NCBI GenBank assembly: GCA_964386925.1
Contig: CAYLUU010000008.1
Coordinates: forward strand, 1-39,223
Direction of reading: 5' to 3'
DNA from: CAG-791 sp964386925
GTDB taxonomy: Bacteria; Bacillota; Clostridia; Lachnospirales; Lachnospiraceae
DNA: 39,223 nt
Shown here: one piece after another, positions 13,528 to 24,228 of the stretch
Numbering within the stretch: the first letter of the stretch is position 1
Layout: the number at the start of each line of letters is the position of its first letter
Made by a program: the position numbers and the translations under genes
The notes under the pieces: generated by a model
What the model saw: only the letters and a program-made list of their open reading frames with translations
What the model was told of the DNA's origin: nothing
The model's database searches: none

Positions 13528-15723
13528 ATGACAGATACAGTAAATTCCAGTCTGCCGCCGAGTCTGGAGGCAGAGCTGTTCGAGATGGCAGAGGAGAGAA
13601 TCCGGGAACTGCCGAAAACGTTGGAACAGGAAGTGGATGGCCGGGCGGCAGATTATTTTGCCTGCGGAGCAGGGATGCTGGAGCAGTTCCTGGAGGAATA
13701 TCATTTCGCCTCCGGCGGCGGTCTGGAGACGGCCGGTCTGGAGGAGCTGCAGGAGCACAATCATGCGCTCTATGCAGATATTCTGCCGGAGCATTATGGT
13801 GAAAGCTATGCGAATCCGGTGTATTGCACGAAGAAGTTCGGCGAAGAGTACGGGCCTCTTGCGGCGGCACTGATGTATGAGCTGCGGAGCATGATCCCGT
13901 TCCTGTACGAGGGACGCCAGGAAGAGATTCGGATTCGTCTGGAACTGTTCCTGGAAGTGTATACGGCGTTTTCTGTCGAGTACGCGCAGTACCGGGCGCT
14001 GGAAGATGCCGGGGAGAAGCCCGAGGAGCAGGGCGTTACCGGAATTCCGGCAGTGAAGAGTCTTCGGAAGATTCTGTATGGATATGTCAGCGATTACCTG
14101 GAGCAGGAAACGGCTCTGAACATTCAAAGAAAGCTCGTGGGAGAGACGGGAGGTCACGCTGAGGAACCGGATTACGCACTGGAGCTGATGAAGGAACGGG
14201 ATCTGTCGGATCCGCGCTACCTGTATTATTTCGGCGAGTATATTACGGAGAATGAGCTGCAGACACACCGGCACCTGCAGGAGCTGCCGGAGGAGAAGCT
14301 ATCGAAGATGGCGGACACCTGGACAGAAGGATACCGCATCGGGTTCGAGAACACGGGCAAGGATCTGTCCTCGAAGCGTTCTGTGTCACTCATCTGGCAG
14401 CTGGGCTTTGAACGGATGATCCTGCGTGCTGTCCATAATTTTGAGGCACTTGGCAAGGAATGCGTATGCTACCGGGAAACGGAGAGCTTGTTCGGACTGC
14501 ACGCTGCAGAGCCTGCAGGCTACCATGGAAGCGACGCCAATCCGCAGTATCGCTATGATCACCGGGAGGATTTGTCTCTGATTCTGGATGATGCACTGGC
14601 GAATCGGATGGCGGAGGCGCTGGCAGCAGGGTACAAAGCCTGGCATGAGGATACCATCCTGTATGCCGGTCCTGCCGTGATGGAGGTGTTCGGCGAGGCC
14701 CCCTTTGCGCCGGTTTCCGGCAAGGGGAAGCCTTCCTACGATCCGCACCAGCAGCGCCTGATTGCTAAATACCGCCAGACGGCCAGCCGGTATTATAATG
14801 AAGCGGTCATCGGCAGCAACCGGAGCTTCACCATCATATCATTCCCTCTGCCGTCGATTGCAGAGGGGAATCCGAAGGGCGCATCCTATGAGGAGATCTT
14901 TGATGCTGTTCTGGAGATCAACACACTGGATTACATGACCTATCAGCGGATTCAGGGAACATTAATTGATGCGCTGAATCAGGCGGATCGACTGCATGTC
15001 ACCGGCAGGAGGGGCAATCAGACGGATCTTATCGTGAATCTGTGGAAGCTCGCAGATGCGGAGCATGAGGCGATCTTCGAGAACTGCGTGGCGGATGTGA
15101 ACATTCCGGTGGGAGAGGTCTTCACCTCGCCGGTACTGGAAGGGACGAATGGTGTTCTGCAGGTGTCACAGGTATATCTGGAGGGCGTCGGCTTTAAGGA
15201 TCTGTCGCTGACCTTTACGGATGGGTGCGTGACGGATTACTCCTGCGGCAACTACGAGGGAGAATCAGATGCCCGGGAGAAGGGCAGGGCGCTCATTGAG
15301 GAGAATATCCTGTTCCATCATGAGACGCTGCCGATGGGAGAATGCGCGATCGGCACCAACACAACGGCCTATGCAGCAGGGATCAAATACGGGATAACGG
15401 ACCGGCTGCCGATTCTGATTGCAGAGAAGACCGGACCTCATTTTGCAGTGGGGGATACCTGCTACAGCGATGAGGAGGACAACATCAGCTATAACCCGGA
15501 CGGAAAGCGCATTGTGGCAAGGGAGAACTCCTTCTCACGGCTGCGGAAGAGCGATCCGGAGAAAGCATATTTTGGCTGTCACACGGACATCACCATTCCG
15601 TTCGCAGAACTTGGACGGATTGAGGCGATTCACACAGATGGCAGCAGCGTGACCCTGTTGGAGAACGGAAGATTCGTTCTGCCGGGGACAGAGGAGCTGA
15701 ACGCTCCGCTGGAGCATTGTTGA
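13528..15723 (+). CDS. M29-type aminopeptidase with long N-terminal extension
   Basis: This 731-residue protein has a C-terminal half that matches the thermophilic (M29, AmpS/PepS) metallo-aminopeptidases, which remove N-terminal residues from peptides in the cytoplasm. Likely metal ligands and active-site residues are E530 (NIPVGEVFTSP), E605 (MGECAIGTNT), H638 (GPHFAVGDTCY) and H685/D687 (CHTDITIP). M29 enzymes are normally about 410 residues; here about 330 residues precede that domain and match nothing I recognise, though they look helical and acidic. The start at 13528 has only a modest GGGG at 13513-13516. The gene lies 33 nt before purE and may share its transcript. Family assignment is good; substrate is unknown. 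Confidence 0.82.
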   Translation: MTDTVNSSLPPSLEAELFEMAEERIRELPKTLEQEVDGRAADYFACGAGMLEQFLEEYHFASGGGLETAGLEELQEHNHALYADILPEHYGESYANPVYCTKKFGEEYGPLAAALMYELRSMIPFLYEGRQEEIRIRLELFLEVYTAFSVEYAQYRALEDAGEKPEEQGVTGIPAVKSLRKILYGYVSDYLEQETALNIQRKLVGETGGHAEEPDYALELMKERDLSDPRYLYYFGEYITENELQTHRHLQELPEEKLSKMADTWTEGYRIGFENTGKDLSSKRSVSLIWQLGFERMILRAVHNFEALGKECVCYRETESLFGLHAAEPAGYHGSDANPQYRYDHREDLSLILDDALANRMAEALAAGYKAWHEDTILYAGPAVMEVFGEAPFAPVSGKGKPSYDPHQQRLIAKYRQTASRYYNEAVIGSNRSFTIISFPLPSIAEGNPKGASYEEIFDAVLEINTLDYMTYQRIQGTLIDALNQADRLHVTGRRGNQTDLIVNLWKLADAEHEAIFENCVADVNIPVGEVFTSPVLEGTNGVLQVSQVYLEGVGFKDLSLTFTDGCVTDYSCGNYEGESDAREKGRALIEENILFHHETLPMGECAIGTNTTAYAAGIKYGITDRLPILIAEKTGPHFAVGDTCYSDEEDNISYNPDGKRIVARENSFSRLRKSDPEKAYFGCHTDITIPFAELGRIEAIHTDGSSVTLLENGRFVLPGTEELNAPLEHC

Positions 15724-15755
15724 GGATAGGGAGTATTCACAGACAGGAGGCAGCT

Positions 15756-16256
15756 ATGGCAACGGTAGGCATTGTAATGGGATCCGATTCCGATATGAGC
15801 GTCATGAGTAAGGCGGCAGAGGTGCTGGATCAGTTCGGGATCAGCTACGAGATGCATATCATCTCGGCACATCGTGAACCGGATGTGTTCTTTGCATGGG
15901 CGAAGGGCGCAGAAGAGCGCGGCATTAAGGTAATCATTGCGGGCGCCGGCATGGCAGCACATCTGCCGGGAATGTGCGCAGCACTGTTCCCGATGCCGGT
16001 CATCGGCATCCCGATGCACACGACATCTCTTGGAGGAAGAGATTCCCTGTACAGCATTGTACAGATGCCGAGCGGCATTCCGGTGGCAACCGTTGCGATC
16101 GGCGGCGGCAAGAACGCCGGCATTCTGGCAGCGAAGATTCTGGCAGTATCCGATCCGGAGCTTCTTGCAAAGCTCAAGGACTACACGGCGTCCATGGAGG
16201 CCGAGGTGAAGGCCAAGGATGAGAAGCTGCAGCAGGTCGGATACAAGGAGTATTGA
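15756..16256 (+). CDS. purE: N5-carboxyaminoimidazole ribonucleotide mutase
   Basis: PurE class I converts N5-CAIR to CAIR in purine synthesis. The 166-residue product shows GSDSDMSVM near the start, SAHREPD (catalytic His) and GAGMAAHLPGM, all signature segments. The start at 15756 has ACAGGAGG 5 nt upstream; the frame is open further upstream into the aminopeptidase end, but without a ribosome binding site. It heads the purE-purM-purN-purD series, separated from purM by 215 nt that contain a large palindrome. Confidence 0.96.
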   Translation: MATVGIVMGSDSDMSVMSKAAEVLDQFGISYEMHIISAHREPDVFFAWAKGAEERGIKVIIAGAGMAAHLPGMCAALFPMPVIGIPMHTTSLGGRDSLYSIVQMPSGIPVATVAIGGGKNAGILAAKILAVSDPELLAKLKDYTASMEAEVKAKDEKLQQVGYKEY

Positions 16257-16260
16257 TAAC

Positions 16261-16445
16261 AGTAATGCAGTTGCCTTTCGCGACGGGTCCTGGCGGAGAT
16301 GTCCGACCTGGGGACGCCTCGCGGCTCCGTCCTCGGACCTAGCGGTGCTAAGCTCGCATATGGCGCTCGCAAGCACCGAGGCCTCGCAAGGCCCCCGGTC
16401 TGGACATTCTGCCGCCACCCTGTCGCTGTCAGGCAATTGCTGTAC
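16261..16445. repeat. Large imperfect palindrome between purE and purM
   Basis: The left arm (about 16261-16349) and right arm (about 16371-16445) are imperfect inverted repeats, ending in AGTAATGCAGTTGCCT and the complement-like AGGCAATTGCTGTACT. Matching inner blocks include GGTCCTGGCGG with GCCGCCACCC, ATGTCC with GGACAT, and CGGTGCT with AGCACCG. The core GCTCGCATATGGCGCTCGC is itself near-palindromic. The element carries no gene of its own. It would form a long hairpin in the pur transcript and is MITE-like in form. A 15-bp block of its left arm recurs inverted after purD. Confidence 0.75.
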
Positions 16446-16471
16446 TGACAACAAACACGAGGAGGAATACC

Positions 16472-17557
16472 ATGGCACTTGATTACAAAGCATCCGGCGT
16501 AGATGTAGAGGCCGGCTACAAATCCGTAGAACTCATGAAGGAATATGTGAAGCGCACCATGCGTCCGGAGGTGCTGGGAGGTCTCGGCGGCTTCTCCGGT
16601 GCCTTCGATCTGAGCGCCATCAGCCAGATGAAGCACCCGGTGCTGCTGTCCGGAACGGACGGCGTCGGGACCAAGCAGAAGCTGGCGTTCCTGATGGACC
16701 GGCACGATACGGTCGGCATTGACTGCGTTGCCATGTGTGTCAACGATGTGGCCTGCGCAGGCGGCGATCCGCTGTTCTTCCTGGATTACATTGCCTGCGG
16801 CAAGAACATTCCGGAGAAGATTGCCACCATCGTTAAGGGCGTAGCGGAGGGCTGCGTGCAGGCGGACAGTGCGCTGCTCGGCGGAGAGACGGCGGAGCAT
16901 CCCGGCATGATGCCGGATGAGGAATACGATCTGGCAGGATTTTCAGTCGGCGTAGTGGAAAGAGACGACATGATCACCGGTCAGACCATTGCCCCCGGAG
17001 ACATGCTGATCGGCATTGCCTCCAGCGGCGTACATTCCAACGGATTCTCTCTTGTCCGTAAGATCTTCAACATCGAGAGTCGTGAGGTTCTCGAACAGAC
17101 CTATGAGGAGCTGGACGGCCAGAGACTGGGCGATGTTCTCCTGACACCGACACGGATCTATGTGCATGCCATGAAGGCAATTCGCGAGGCCGGTGTTCGC
17201 GTGAAGGGCTGCAGTCATGTGACCGGCGGCGGCTTCTATGAGAATATTCCGAGAATGCTGCCGGACGGAACCGTAGCGAAGATTCAGAAGGACAGCTATC
17301 CGATTCCTCCGATCTTCAGACTCATGCAGAAGACAGGAGACATTGACGAGCATGTGATGTACAACACCTTCAACATGGGTATTGGCCTGTGTCTTGCCAT
17401 TGATCCTGCGGATAAGGATAAGGTGCTCGCGGCTGTGGAGACCACCGGTGATCACGGCTATGTGATCGGTGAGATCATTGCTGCCGAGGATGCACAGAAT
17501 ATCGATGCAGGCGGCAACACCAAGGCGGAGAGCCGGAAGGGCGTGGAGTTATGCTGA
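16472..17557 (+). CDS. purM: Phosphoribosylformylglycinamidine cyclo-ligase (AIR synthetase)
   Basis: PurM closes FGAM to AIR using ATP. The 361-residue protein has the N-terminal YKASGVDVEAGYKSVELMK, the nucleotide loop GTDGVGTKQKLAF, and CVNDVACAGGDPLFFLDY, all family signatures. The later HVTGGGFYENIPRMLPDG is also diagnostic. ATG 16472 follows GAGGAGG with 5-nt spacing. The last codons overlap purN by 7 nt, indicating coupled translation. Confidence 0.97.
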   Translation: MALDYKASGVDVEAGYKSVELMKEYVKRTMRPEVLGGLGGFSGAFDLSAISQMKHPVLLSGTDGVGTKQKLAFLMDRHDTVGIDCVAMCVNDVACAGGDPLFFLDYIACGKNIPEKIATIVKGVAEGCVQADSALLGGETAEHPGMMPDEEYDLAGFSVGVVERDDMITGQTIAPGDMLIGIASSGVHSNGFSLVRKIFNIESREVLEQTYEELDGQRLGDVLLTPTRIYVHAMKAIREAGVRVKGCSHVTGGGFYENIPRMLPDGTVAKIQKDSYPIPPIFRLMQKTGDIDEHVMYNTFNMGIGLCLAIDPADKDKVLAAVETTGDHGYVIGEIIAAEDAQNIDAGGNTKAESRKGVELC

Positions 17558-18177
17558 AGCTGACAGTACTGGTCTCCGGCGGCGGAACCAATCTGCAGGC
17601 CATCATTGACCGGATTGCAGACGGGACCATACAGAATGCTGAAATTGTGAAGGTCATTTCCAATAACCCGGGGGTGTATGCACTGGAGCGGGCGGCCGGG
17701 GCCGGCATTCCGGCAGAGGTGATTTCGCCGAAGTCCTATGCAAGCCGTGAAGCGTTCCACGAGGCATTGCTTGCAGCATTGCAGGCGTCAGGGGCGGATC
17801 TTATCGTTCTCGCCGGATGCCTTGTGGCAATTCCGCAGCAGGTAGTAGAGGCCTACCGCGGGAGAATCATCAACATCCATCCGGCATTGATTCCTTCCTT
17901 TTGCGGGAAGGGATATTATGGACTGCATGTGCATGAAAAGGTTCTCGAGCGCGGCGTGAAGGTGACCGGAGCAACGGTTCATTTCGTAGATGAGGATCTG
18001 GATCACGGGCAGATTATCCTGCAGAAGGCAGTGGAGATTCCGGAAGGAATCACGGCAAAAGAGCTGCAGCAGAAGGTGATGGAGGAAGCAGAGTGGATCA
18101 TCCTGCCGAAGGCCATTGATCTGATTGCGCAGGGCAAGGTACAGATCGAAGGACGCATCACACACATTACAGAATGA
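17551..18177 (+). CDS. purN: Phosphoribosylglycinamide formyltransferase
   Basis: PurN transfers a formyl group from 10-formyl-THF to GAR. The 208-residue protein starts with VLVSGGGTNLQAIID, and its catalytic residues are N108 and H110 in INIHPALIPSF and D151 in DEDLDHGQII, matching the Asn/His/Asp triad of the family. ATG 17551 lies inside the purM end, sharing the ATGCTGA overlap. purD follows after about 73 nt. Confidence 0.96.
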   Translation: MLKLTVLVSGGGTNLQAIIDRIADGTIQNAEIVKVISNNPGVYALERAAGAGIPAEVISPKSYASREAFHEALLAALQASGADLIVLAGCLVAIPQQVVEAYRGRIINIHPALIPSFCGKGYYGLHVHEKVLERGVKVTGATVHFVDEDLDHGQIILQKAVEIPEGITAKELQQKVMEEAEWIILPKAIDLIAQGKVQIEGRITHITE

Positions 18178-18250
18178 GTACCGGACAGGACATGTGAGCA
18201 GCAGTCTGCCGATGGTTTTACCCCTTTGGGTACATTTGAGTGGAGAAAAA

Positions 18251-19528
18251 ATGATGAAAGTATTGCTGGTAGGAGGCGGCGGCAGAGAGCATGCCATCGC
18301 AGCATCCATTGTGAAATCTGAGCGTGTAGAGAAGCTCTTCTGCGCACCTGGAAATGCGGGAATTGCAGAGATTGCCGAGTGCGTCCCGATCGGCGTGATG
18401 GAGTTCGATAAGCTGATCGCTTTTGCGAAAGAGCAGCAGATTGATCTGACAGTATGCAGCCAGGATGATCCGCTGTGCGCCGGCATCGTGGATGCCTTCG
18501 AGGCGGCCGGACTGAAGATCTTCGGAACGCGTCAGAATGCGGCCATCATTGAGGGCAGCAAGGCTTTTTCCAAGAACCTGATGAAAAAATACGGGATTCC
18601 GACTGCAGCCTATGAGACCTTTACGGATCCGGAAGCGGCCACCCGTTATCTGGAGACCGCACAGCTTCCCATCGTTCTGAAGGCAGATGGTCTGGCACTG
18701 GGAAAGGGCGTACTCATCTGCAATACGCTGGAAGAGGCAAAGGAAGGCGTTCGCACCATTATGCTGGATCGGAAGTTCGGCTCCGCCGGCAATGAGCTTG
18801 TCATTGAAGAGTTCATGACAGGACGCGAGGTGTCGGCTCTGGCCTTTGTGGACGGAACACATTATCAGCTGATGACCTCTTCCCAGGATCATAAGAGAGC
18901 GCTGGACGGAGATCAGGGCTTGAACACAGGCGGAATGGGAACCTTCTCACCGAGCCCGTTCTTCACGCCGGAGATCGAAGAGGTTTGCCGCAAGACAATC
19001 TTCCAGCCGACGGTGGATGCCATGAAGGCAGAGGGAAGAGAGTTCAAGGGCGTACTGTATTTCGGTCTGATGCTGACAGAGAACGGTCCGAAGGTGGTGG
19101 AGTACAATACCCGCTTCGGTGATCCGGAGACCCAGGTGGTATTGCCTCGTATGGAGACCGACATCATTGATGTCTTTGAGGCGTGCATGAACGGAACGCT
19201 GGATCAGGTGGATCTGAAGTTTGCAGATAATGCAGCTGTCTGTGTGGTTCTGGCAAGCGGCGGTTACCCGTCCTCCTATGAGAAGGGCAAGAAGATTGAA
19301 GGGCTGAACAGACTTCACGAGATCCCGGATGTCTATTGCTTCCACGCAGGAACGAAACTGGACGAGAGCGGAAACGTGGTGACGAGCGGCGGACGCGTGC
19401 TGGGTGTAACGGCTGTTGCGAAAGACCTGAAGGCAGCCAGAGCAAAGGCCTATGAGGCTGTACAGCTGGTGACCTTTGAGAAGGCCTTCTATCGTCATGA
19501 TATCGGAAAGGCAATTGAGCAAATCTAG
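18251..19528 (+). CDS. purD: Phosphoribosylamine--glycine ligase
   Basis: PurD joins phosphoribosylamine and glycine to form GAR. The 425-residue ATP-grasp enzyme begins KVLLVGGGGREHAI and contains SQDDPLCAGIVD, the grasp segment LKADGLALGKGV, NTGGMGTFSP and RFGDPETQVVLPRM, which includes a metal-binding Glu. Starts at 18251 and 18254 are both possible; GGAG at 18242-18245 fits either. The longer open frame begins inside purN but has no ribosome binding site. It is the last gene of the purE-M-N-D series. Confidence 0.97.
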   Translation: MMKVLLVGGGGREHAIAASIVKSERVEKLFCAPGNAGIAEIAECVPIGVMEFDKLIAFAKEQQIDLTVCSQDDPLCAGIVDAFEAAGLKIFGTRQNAAIIEGSKAFSKNLMKKYGIPTAAYETFTDPEAATRYLETAQLPIVLKADGLALGKGVLICNTLEEAKEGVRTIMLDRKFGSAGNELVIEEFMTGREVSALAFVDGTHYQLMTSSQDHKRALDGDQGLNTGGMGTFSPSPFFTPEIEEVCRKTIFQPTVDAMKAEGREFKGVLYFGLMLTENGPKVVEYNTRFGDPETQVVLPRMETDIIDVFEACMNGTLDQVDLKFADNAAVCVVLASGGYPSSYEKGKKIEGLNRLHEIPDVYCFHAGTKLDESGNVVTSGGRVLGVTAVAKDLKAARAKAYEAVQLVTFEKAFYRHDIGKAIEQI

Positions 19529-19545
19529 TTAACTCATCTGCCTGT

Positions 19546-19560
19546 GCCAGGACCCGTCGC
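19546..19560 (-). repeat. 15-bp block shared with the purE-purM palindrome
   Basis: The minus-strand sequence GCGACGGGTCCTGGC is identical to 16280-16294 in the left arm of the purE-purM palindrome. It lies just after the purD stop within a weak local inverted repeat (CTGTGCCAG with CTGGGCCACAG). It is probably a remnant of the same element. Confidence 0.5.
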
Positions 19561-19650
19561 AGACTGGGCCACAGTAACATCTCTGTAACAATTTGCAGAT
19601 AGAGTCTGTATTTTCTGCAGATCCTATGATATCCTTACGATATCTATGAC

Positions 19651-19666
19651 GTCTGCTCGAGCAGAC
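19651..19666. promoter_or_regulatory. 16-bp perfect palindrome upstream of the SH3b gene
   Basis: GTCTGCTCGAGCAGAC is fully self-complementary. It lies 78 nt before the start codon, after a GATATC-CTTAC-GATATC pair (about 19629-19645). Such symmetry suits a dimeric regulator, but no promoter could be placed with confidence next to it. Confidence 0.3.
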
Positions 19667-19743
19667 AGGTAATGCGGGTGAGTTGTTCCGAACTTGAATC
19701 AAAGGCATCGGGAGCGGCATCATCCTTAGAGAGCAAGGAGACT

Positions 19744-21009
19744 ATGATGATTTCTAAGATGAATCGAATTCGCACGCTGGCGGCGGCAGCAGCATTGTCG
19801 GCAGCAGTGGCGCTTGCGGTTCCTACCGTGAGTGTATTCGCAGCAACCGGTACCATTACCGGCAGCGACATCAATGTGAGAAGTGAGGCAAGCTCGGATT
19901 CCAGTCAGGTTGGAACGGTTACGACCGGTGACACGGTTACTGTCGGTGATACCGAGACGGACAGTTCCGGTGCTACCTGGTATCAGGTAACTCTGAGCAA
20001 CGGAACGACAGGCTATGTCCGCGGAGACTTCCTGACCGTCGATGAAACCGATGAGGCGGATGCTGAGACGACCGAAGAAGATGCTACGACGGAGACAACC
20101 GAAGAGGATTCCACGGAGGCAGACAGCACGGACTCTGCAGCAGCAGATGCAGCAGCGGCGGCTGAGCAGGACACCGGCGGATATCAGGTTGTTCTGGCTC
20201 CGGATGAGAACGGCGATGATACTTATTATCTGTACGACAACAATGCCGGACAGAGAATGAAGATTTCGGATATCAGTAAGCTCCAGGAGGATGTCAACAC
20301 GGCGAACCAGCAGGCGGCATCCACGAAATCGACGTATACGGTATTCGTGATTGTACTGGCAGCAACGACCGTTATTTTCCTGATCGGCTGCATTGTGCTG
20401 TTCCTGAAACTCCGGGATGCGCTGGCAAACGGACGCAGAGAGCGTGACCTGACGATGGAGCGCCGCGATCAGAGACGCAATGACCACCGTGCAGACAGCG
20501 TTGAGTCGCTCAGACGCCCCAGAGCAGAAGCCGGTTCCCGTTCCGGCCGCGGCAGAGATGATGCGTATGCGTCCGGAGCAGGCCGCAGAATCGAGAGAGA
20601 TTCTGCCCGGGATCCGAGAGATGCTAGAAGTGCTCGTCCTGCAGCAGACAGACGTCCGGTACGTTCTGCAGCAGATCAGGATGATTATGCACCGAGAACG
20701 ACACGCGCAACTCGCCCTGCAGCGGACGCAGAAGGCCGTCAGGCAGTCAGAAGTGCCCGCCCCGCAGCAGACGGAGAGGTTCGCAGAGAGCGCACCGCTC
20801 GTCCTGCAGCTGCAGCCAACAGCGAGAATCGTCAGGCAGCCAGAAGTGCCCGCCCTGCAGCAGAGGATGGAAGCGCAAGACGCGCTACAGCGCCGGCAGC
20901 CCGTCAGAGTGCAGCTCGCCAGAGCTCCGCACCGCGCCAGAGTGCGGCAAAAAATGTCGCAGACGAGGATTTCGATTACGATTTCCTGAAGATGGATGAT
21001 GACGAGTAA
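19744..21009 (+). CDS. Secreted/membrane SH3b protein with basic repeat tail
   Basis: This 421-residue protein has a signal-like N-terminus with a likely cleavage after A33 (SVFA-A), then a bacterial SH3 domain at about 36-100 (SDINVRSEASSDSSQVG, GDFLTV). An acidic Thr/Glu-rich spacer (DEADAETTEEDATTETTEED) follows. A membrane segment at about 197-221 (FVIVLAATTVIFLIGCIVLF) precedes an Arg/Ala-rich tail with repeats of RSARPAA-type units and an acidic end (DEDFDYDFLKMDDDE). The predicted arrangement is SH3b outside, basic tail inside. SH3b domains often bind the cell wall. ATG 19744 has AAGGAG 4-6 nt upstream; in-frame ATG 19747 is an alternative. The function is not known. Confidence 0.85.
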   Translation: MMISKMNRIRTLAAAAALSAAVALAVPTVSVFAATGTITGSDINVRSEASSDSSQVGTVTTGDTVTVGDTETDSSGATWYQVTLSNGTTGYVRGDFLTVDETDEADAETTEEDATTETTEEDSTEADSTDSAAADAAAAAEQDTGGYQVVLAPDENGDDTYYLYDNNAGQRMKISDISKLQEDVNTANQQAASTKSTYTVFVIVLAATTVIFLIGCIVLFLKLRDALANGRRERDLTMERRDQRRNDHRADSVESLRRPRAEAGSRSGRGRDDAYASGAGRRIERDSARDPRDARSARPAADRRPVRSAADQDDYAPRTTRATRPAADAEGRQAVRSARPAADGEVRRERTARPAAAANSENRQAARSARPAAEDGSARRATAPAARQSAARQSSAPRQSAAKNVADEDFDYDFLKMDDDE

Positions 21010-21042
21010 TTTGTCATAGCTTTTTATAGAGTTGTTTTGCAA

Positions 21043-21080
21043 TGCCGTGTGTTATACAATACGTAACACACGGCATTTTT
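21043..21080 (+). terminator. Rho-independent terminator
   Basis: The 12-bp stem TGCCGTGTGTTA/TAACACACGGCA (21043-21054 with 21064-21075), a 9-nt loop and a TTTTT run form a strong terminator. It ends the SH3b gene, 34 nt after its stop codon. Confidence 0.88.
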
Positions 21081-21118
21081 GCGTCGTGTTTTAAGGAAGC
21101 TATGATGAGAACGCTTCC
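21079..21118 (+). promoter_or_regulatory. Candidate promoter and overlapping inverted repeat for gntR-clpC
   Basis: TTGCGT (21079-21084), a 16-nt spacer and TATGAT (21101-21106) form a plausible sigma-A promoter. The inverted repeat GGAAGC (21095-21100) N12 GCTTCC (21113-21118) overlaps the -10 element. The location, about 36-50 nt before the GntR start, suits autoregulation. The -35 match is only partial. Confidence 0.4.
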
Positions 21119-21153
21119 ACCCTGAAGACGGTGAAGAAAGGCAGGTGAAGATC

Positions 21154-21560
21154 ATGTTGATTGAAATTGATTTCAACAGTGATGAGGCTATCTATCATCA
21201 GCTGTGTAATCAGATTATTCTGGGGATTGCGACGTCGCAGTATACGGAAGGACAGGTCCTTCCCTCTGTGCGGCAGCTGGCGGATGAGATCGGAATCAAT
21301 ATGCATACTGTGAACAAGGCCTATACCGTGCTGAAACAGGCAGGCTTTGTAAAGGTGGACCGGAGAAGAGGTGCTATCATCTCGGTGGATTCGGACAAAA
21401 AGCGCGCCCTGGAGGCAGTCCGCAGCAAGCTGCAGGAGGCGGTTGCAGAAGCTTTGTGTCGTGGACTGTCCCGGGAGGATCTGCATGATCTGGTAGATGA
21501 TGTCTTCGATGAATATGAGACGTGGATCGCTCAATACGCGTCACAGGAGGTACAGAATTT

Positions 21561-21564
<4 letters not shown>
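21154..21564 (+). CDS. GntR-family regulator, YtrA-like
   Basis: This 136-residue protein has an N-terminal GntR winged helix (IYHQLCNQIILGIATSQY, VLPSVRQLADEIGINMHTVN, AYTVLKQAGFVKVDRRRG) and a short C-terminal helical region of about 60 residues, the layout of the YtrA subfamily. ATG 21154 follows AGGTGA; an in-frame GTG at 21145 is less likely. Its stop overlaps the clpC start by 4 nt (ATGA), so it is in the same transcript as clpC. It could repress its own operon through the inverted repeat upstream; the inducer is unknown. YtrA-type genes more often pair with ABC transporters than with clpC. Confidence 0.88.
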
Positions 21565-24068
<2,504 letters not shown>

Positions 24069-24076
24069 TTTTCGGG

Positions 24077-24166
24077 GATTTCTGCAGAAATACATTGATT
24101 CGCAACGAAGTTTTGAGATTAGGAGTGACTACTGTTTTCAGAGATTTCCGCAGGAATGTGTGGATT
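24077..24166 (+). repeat. Degenerate direct repeat in the clpC-radA gap
   Basis: GATTTCTGCAGAAATACATT at 24077 and GATTTCCGCAGGAATGTGTG at 24143 are imperfect direct copies, each extending to GATT over 24 nt. The 160-nt gap contains no other recognisable gene, promoter or terminator. Confidence 0.35.
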
Positions 24167-24228
24167 TGAAATGCAGCTTGAGTATCAGAAACATCTGAAG
24201 ATGAGTCTGCAGGGGAGAAAGGAAGTGC

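Noticed and set aside
16257..16471. Purine or PRPP riboswitch before purM
   Set aside because: The gap folds as a long palindrome and shows none of the conserved core bases of those riboswitches; nothing riboswitch-like was seen upstream of purE or purL.
16219..16482. 87-residue open frame across the purE-purM palindrome
   Set aside because: It lies in a hairpin-forming repeat, has no ribosome binding site and overlaps purE and the purM start.
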